From assembly GCF_900114775.1 (NCBI RefSeq), contig NZ_FOUE01000002.1, positions 583,857 through 647,856 of the forward strand: a DNA stretch of 64,000 nt, written 5' to 3'. Below the pieces are notes generated by a model. That model made no database searches, had not been told where the DNA came from, and saw nothing but the letters and a program-made list of their open reading frames with translations. The DNA comes from Marinobacter zhejiangensis. GTDB lineage: Bacteria; Pseudomonadota; Gammaproteobacteria; Pseudomonadales; Oleiphilaceae. Positions 60,630-64,000 of this stretch are shown in pieces. Each line of letters starts with the position of its first letter. Positions within the stretch are counted from its first letter, which is position 1. The position numbers were made by a program, and so were the translations under genes.

Positions 60630-61484
60630 ATGGAGCATACCTATCGACTTGTGATTTCCTGCCCTGACCGGGTTGGAATTGTGGCCAAGGTCAGTAACTT
60701 CCTGTCCACTTATAACGGCTGGATCACCGAGGCAAGTCACCATTCGGACACTCAGACCGGCTGGTTCTTTATGCGTCACGAGATCAAGGCAAGCTCTATT
60801 CCCTTTGGGTTGGAGCAGTTCCGCGCAGCCTTCGAGCCCATTGCCCGCGAATTCGATATGCGCTGGCAGGTGACAGACTCGGCGCAGCCAAAACGCGTGA
60901 TCCTGATGTGCAGCAAAGAGTCCCACTGTGTGGCAGACCTGTTGCACCGCTGGCACAGCAAGGAGTTGAATGCCGAAGTTGTGTCGGTGATTTCCAATCA
61001 CGACGATCTGCGCCGGATGGTCGAGTGGCATCACATTCCCTACCATCATATTCCGGTCAACAAAGAGAATCGTGAACAGGCATTCGCTGACATCAGCGAA
61101 CTGATTGATTCCTACGAAGCCGATGTCGTGGTGCTGGCGCGTTACATGCAGATTCTGCCGCCGGACGTGTGTGAGCGCTACGAGGGCAAGGTCATCAATA
61201 TCCACCACAGCTTCCTGCCGTCGTTTGCCGGGGCCCGGCCTTATCACCAGGCCTACAGCCGCGGCGTCAAGCTGATCGGGGCCACCTGCCACTACGTGAC
61301 AGAAGATCTCGACCAGGGGCCGATCATCGAGCAGGACGTTGTCCGCATTACCCACAGCAACTCCATCGAAGACATGGTTCGCCTGGGCAAGGACGTTGAG
61401 AAGAATGTGCTGGCGCGAGGATTGCGCTCCCACATTGAAGACCGGGTGATCACGTACGAAAACAAGACCGTGGTTTTTGACTGA
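60630..61484 (+). CDS. purU: Formyltetrahydrofolate deformylase
   Basis: Hydrolyses 10-formyl-THF to formate and THF, balancing one-carbon pools and supplying formate for PurT. The 284-residue protein has an N-terminal ACT domain (~5-85), which in this family senses methionine/glycine, and a formyltransferase-fold hydrolase domain with the conserved NIHHSFLPSFAGARPYHQA (~191-209) and Asp in TEDLDQGPII. AAGGAAAGG precedes ATG 60630. The glycine-sensing riboswitch 5 kb upstream and folD are functionally related but not co-transcribed. Confidence 0.96.
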   Translation: MEHTYRLVISCPDRVGIVAKVSNFLSTYNGWITEASHHSDTQTGWFFMRHEIKASSIPFGLEQFRAAFEPIAREFDMRWQVTDSAQPKRVILMCSKESHCVADLLHRWHSKELNAEVVSVISNHDDLRRMVEWHHIPYHHIPVNKENREQAFADISELIDSYEADVVVLARYMQILPPDVCERYEGKVINIHHSFLPSFAGARPYHQAYSRGVKLIGATCHYVTEDLDQGPIIEQDVVRITHSNSIEDMVRLGKDVEKNVLARGLRSHIEDRVITYENKTVVFD

Positions 61485-61500
61485 GCCAGCGCCCGGTTTG

Positions 61501-61509
61501 TGGTAGTAT
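61501..61509 (+). promoter_or_regulatory. Candidate extended -10 promoter of gyrA
   Basis: TGG-TAGTAT fits an extended -10 element (TGn before the hexamer); the nearest -35-like TTGACT (61477-61482) is 21 bp away, too far for a standard promoter. Confidence 0.4.
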
Positions 61510-61535
61510 CGGTCGCTTGTTGCAGAATAACTAGA

Positions 61536-61587
61536 GAGCCGGTGAATCGGCCCGGGCGCTTGTCCGGGCGGGGTAATTCGACGGCTC
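61536..61587 (+). other. Long hairpin in the gyrA leader
   Basis: Nested helices GAGCCG/CGGCTC, GAAT/ATTC and GCCCGG/CCGGGC stack into one 52-base stem-loop, ending 39 bases before the gyrA start. There is no T-tract. Confidence 0.5.
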
Positions 61588-61626
61588 CCGTCACGACTTC
61601 CAGTAAACGCAAAGGAACCTTTCTCG

Positions 61627-64000
61627 ATGGGTGAGTTAGCCAAAGAGATCCTGCCGGTAAATATAGAAGACGAACTCAAGCAGTCCTACCTGGATTACGC
61701 CATGAGCGTAATCGTGGGGCGGGCCCTGCCGGATGTTCGCGATGGTCTCAAGCCTGTACACCGGCGAGTCCTGTTCGCCATGTCCGAACTGGGCAATGAC
61801 TGGAACAAGGCCTACAAGAAGTCCGCCCGTGTGGTGGGTGATGTTATCGGTAAATACCACCCTCATGGTGACTCTGCGGTCTACGACACCATTGTTCGTA
61901 TGGCCCAGCCGTTTTCGCTGCGCTATCCGTTGGTGGATGGTCAGGGTAACTTCGGTTCCATCGATGGTGATAACGCGGCTGCCATGCGTTACACCGAAAT
62001 TCGTATGGAGAAGATCGCCCACTCGCTGCTGGCGGATCTCGACAAGGAAACCGTGGATTTCGTGCCCAACTATGACGGCACCGAGCAAATCCCGGAGGTC
62101 TTGCCGACCCGCGTACCAAACCTGCTGGTGAACGGCTCTTCCGGGATCGCGGTGGGTATGGCGACCAATATTCCGCCTCATAACCTGACGGAAGTGGTTA
62201 ATGGCTGCCTCGCGCTAATCGATAACCCGGACATGACCGTCGATGAGCTGATGGAGCATATCCCGGGGCCGGATTTCCCGACCCAGGGCATCATCAACGG
62301 CCGCGCCGGGATCGTCGAGGCTTATCGGACTGGTCGGGGGCGTATCTATATCCGTGCCCGTCATGAAATTGAGCATGACAAGAAGACCGGCCGCGACGCC
62401 ATCATCATTACCGAACTGCCGTACCAGTTGAACAAAGCACGGTTGATCGAAAAGATCGCTGACCTGGTTAAAGAAAAGAAAATCGAAGGCATCTCCGAGT
62501 TGCGGGATGAGTCCAACAAGGAAGGTATTCGGGTGGTGATCGAGTTGCGTCGCAACGAGAACCCGGATGTCATCATCAACAACCTGTTTGCCCAGACCCA
62601 GCTTGAAACGGTCTTCGGCATCAACATGGTGGCGTTGATCAATGGCGAGCCCAAGATTCTCAATCTGAAAGAGATGCTGGATGCGTTCGTACGCCATCGT
62701 CGTGAGGTGGTGACACGTCGGACCATCTATGAGCTGCGCAAGGCCCGCGAGCGGGGCCACATTTTGGAAGGCCTGACTGTAGCGCTGGCCAACATTGACG
62801 AAATCATCGAGCTGATCAAAACGTCTCCCTCCGCGGCTGAGGCCAAAGAGAAGTTGATGGCTCGCGGTTGGTCCCCCGGCGATGTTCTGGCGATGCTGGA
62901 ACGGGCTGGCGAAGACGCCTGCCGTCCTGACGACCTGCCGGAGGTCTTCGGGCTGAGAGATGGCCTGTACCATCTGTCACCAGAACAGGCTCAGGCCATC
63001 CTGGACTTGAGGCTGCACCGCCTGACCGGTCTGGAGACTGAAAAACTCCAGAACGAGTACAAGGAAATCCTGGAAAAGATTGCTGACCTTCTGGACATCC
63101 TGGGCAACCCGGAGCGCCTGCTCCAGGTCATTCGTGATGAGCTGGCGGAAGTGGTTAACGACTATGGTGACGAGCGCCGTACCGAGATCACCAGCTCCCG
63201 TCGTGACCTGACTATTGCCGATCTGATCGACGAAGAAGATCTTGTTGTCACGATTTCCCATGGGGGCTATGCCAAGACCCAGGCCGTTACCGATTACCAG
63301 GCCCAGCGCCGGGGCGGTCGCGGTAAGGCGGCCACCACCATGAAAGAAGAAGATTTCATTGAGAAGCTGTTGGTGGCCAATTCCCACGACACTATTCTCT
63401 GCTTCTCTAACCGGGGCAAGGTTTACTGGTTGCGAGTGTTCGAGATTCCGCGTGCAAGTCGCGCCTCCCGTGGCCGCCCGATGGTCAATATCCTGCCATT
63501 GGACGAGGGTGAGCGGATCACAACCTTCCTGCCGGTGTCCGACTATGCGGAAGACCATTATGTGCTGATGGCGACGTCCAACGGCGTCGTCAAGAAAACG
63601 CCGCTTCCGAACTTCTCCCGTCCGCGCAGCAGTGGCCTGATTGCGTTGAGCCTCGATGAAGGCGATACCCTGATTGGCACTGCAATCACCGAAGGGAACG
63701 CTGAGGTCATGCTGTTCTCGTCCGCGGGTAAAGCCGTGCGCTTCAATGAAGAGGCTGTTCGCCCCATGAGCCGTACGGCCAGGGGTGTCCGCGGGATTCG
63801 CATGCCGGACGGGCACCAGGTGGTGTCGCTGATTATTCCTCAGGATAACGGCGTTATCCTCACCGCCAGTGAGAACGGCTACGGCAAGCGCACCGCCATT
63901 GAAGAGTTCCCAACCTACAGTCGGGGTAGCCAGGGGGTTATCGCCATGCAGTGTTCGGAGCGTAATGGCAACCTGGTGACGGCACTGCAACTGTTCGACG
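61627..64000 (+). CDS. gyrA: DNA gyrase subunit A (3' end outside window)
   Basis: The DNA-cleaving subunit of gyrase. The frame stays open from ATG 61627 to the window end (791 codons), so the last part is missing. The N-terminal breakage-reunion domain has the catalytic Y122 ([10 protein letters not shown]) and the quinolone region with S83 and D87, both the drug-sensitive residues. The coiled-coil tower follows (~370-500). The C-terminal wrapping domain begins with the GyrA-box QRRGGRGK near residue 560. A leader hairpin and a possible extended -10 promoter lie just upstream. Confidence 0.98.
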   Translation, partial: MGELAKEILPVNIEDELKQSYLDYAMSVIVGRALPDVRDGLKPVHRRVLFAMSELGNDWNKAYKKSARVVGDVIGKYHPHGDSAVYDTIVRMAQPFSLRYPLVDGQGNFGSIDGDNAAAMRYTEIRMEKIAHSLLADLDKETVDFVPNYDGTEQIPEVLPTRVPNLLVNGSSGIAVGMATNIPPHNLTEVVNGCLALIDNPDMTVDELMEHIPGPDFPTQGIINGRAGIVEAYRTGRGRIYIRARHEIEHDKKTGRDAIIITELPYQLNKARLIEKIADLVKEKKIEGISELRDESNKEGIRVVIELRRNENPDVIINNLFAQTQLETVFGINMVALINGEPKILNLKEMLDAFVRHRREVVTRRTIYELRKARERGHILEGLTVALANIDEIIELIKTSPSAAEAKEKLMARGWSPGDVLAMLERAGEDACRPDDLPEVFGLRDGLYHLSPEQAQAILDLRLHRLTGLETEKLQNEYKEILEKIADLLDILGNPERLLQVIRDELAEVVNDYGDERRTEITSSRRDLTIADLIDEEDLVVTISHGGYAKTQAVTDYQAQRRGGRGKAATTMKEEDFIEKLLVANSHDTILCFSNRGKVYWLRVFEIPRASRASRGRPMVNILPLDEGERITTFLPVSDYAEDHYVLMATSNGVVKKTPLPNFSRPRSSGLIALSLDEGDTLIGTAITEGNAEVMLFSSAGKAVRFNEEAVRPMSRTARGVRGIRMPDGHQVVSLIIPQDNGVILTASENGYGKRTAIEEFPTYSRGSQGVIAMQCSERNGNLVTALQLFD

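Overview
The window looks like a core chromosomal segment of a free-living, heterotrophic gammaproteobacterium. The best guess is Marinobacter or a close relative. The reasons are a Pseudomonas-like gene order (lpxH-ppiB-glnS-cysS ... folD-tRNA-tig-clpP-clpX-lon-hupB-ppiD, and yceD-rpmF-plsX-fabD-fabG-acpP-fabF-pabC-mltG-tmk), a G+C content in the mid-50s by eye, a PilZ protein and a HexR-controlled sugar cluster. The genus is an inference. No phage, insertion sequence, CRISPR array or defence island was found. Both ends cut a gene: ppsA lacks its 5' part and gyrA lacks its 3' part.

Layout. 1-5.2 kb: ppsA end, rraA, a PilZ protein, an SH3/coiled-coil membrane protein, a YciI protein, a PHP-family RNase/phosphatase and a UPF0149 protein. 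5.2-8.4 kb: rne (RNase E), whose long leader region (8353-9000) faces rluC. 9-20.5 kb: rluC, a HAD phosphatase, sppA and maf, then the ribosomal-protein, lipid and cell-wall run yceD to tmk. At the position where holB follows tmk in Pseudomonas, the window instead has an AraC regulator and putP. 23-32.5 kb: acnB, miaE, an orphan solute-binding protein, the finR/fpr pair, a second AraC protein, a transglutaminase-like protein, lpxH and ppiB. 32.8-48.8 kb: glnS, cysS, malate synthase G (glcB), folD, four tRNAs (Pro, Arg, His, Leu), trigger factor, clpP, clpX, lon, hupB and ppiD. These form a protein-folding and proteolysis block. 48.9-55.4 kb: hexR, divergent zwf-pgl-eda, and convergent gap-pykA, a pentose-phosphate/Entner-Doudoroff/lower-glycolysis module. 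55.5-64 kb: a tandem glycine riboswitch ahead of a UPF0126/TRIC membrane protein, an acyl-CoA synthetase, an SMR efflux pump, gamma-glutamyltransferase, purU and gyrA.

How it fits together. Central carbon flow is well represented: ppsA, acnB, glcB, zwf/pgl/eda, gap and pykA. RNase E, its protein inhibitor RraA and the PHP nuclease lie within about 7 kb. The most interesting material is regulatory rather than a new gene system. It includes a repeated GTAGTAA-type site at hexR/zwf and again over the gap -10 region; a strong 18-bp dyad in the gap/riboswitch interval; a plus-strand intrinsic terminator lying antisense to the rne leader; a long inverted repeat over the hupB promoter; and the glycine riboswitch controlling a probable transporter. 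Promoter and operator calls are by eye and are weaker than the gene calls.
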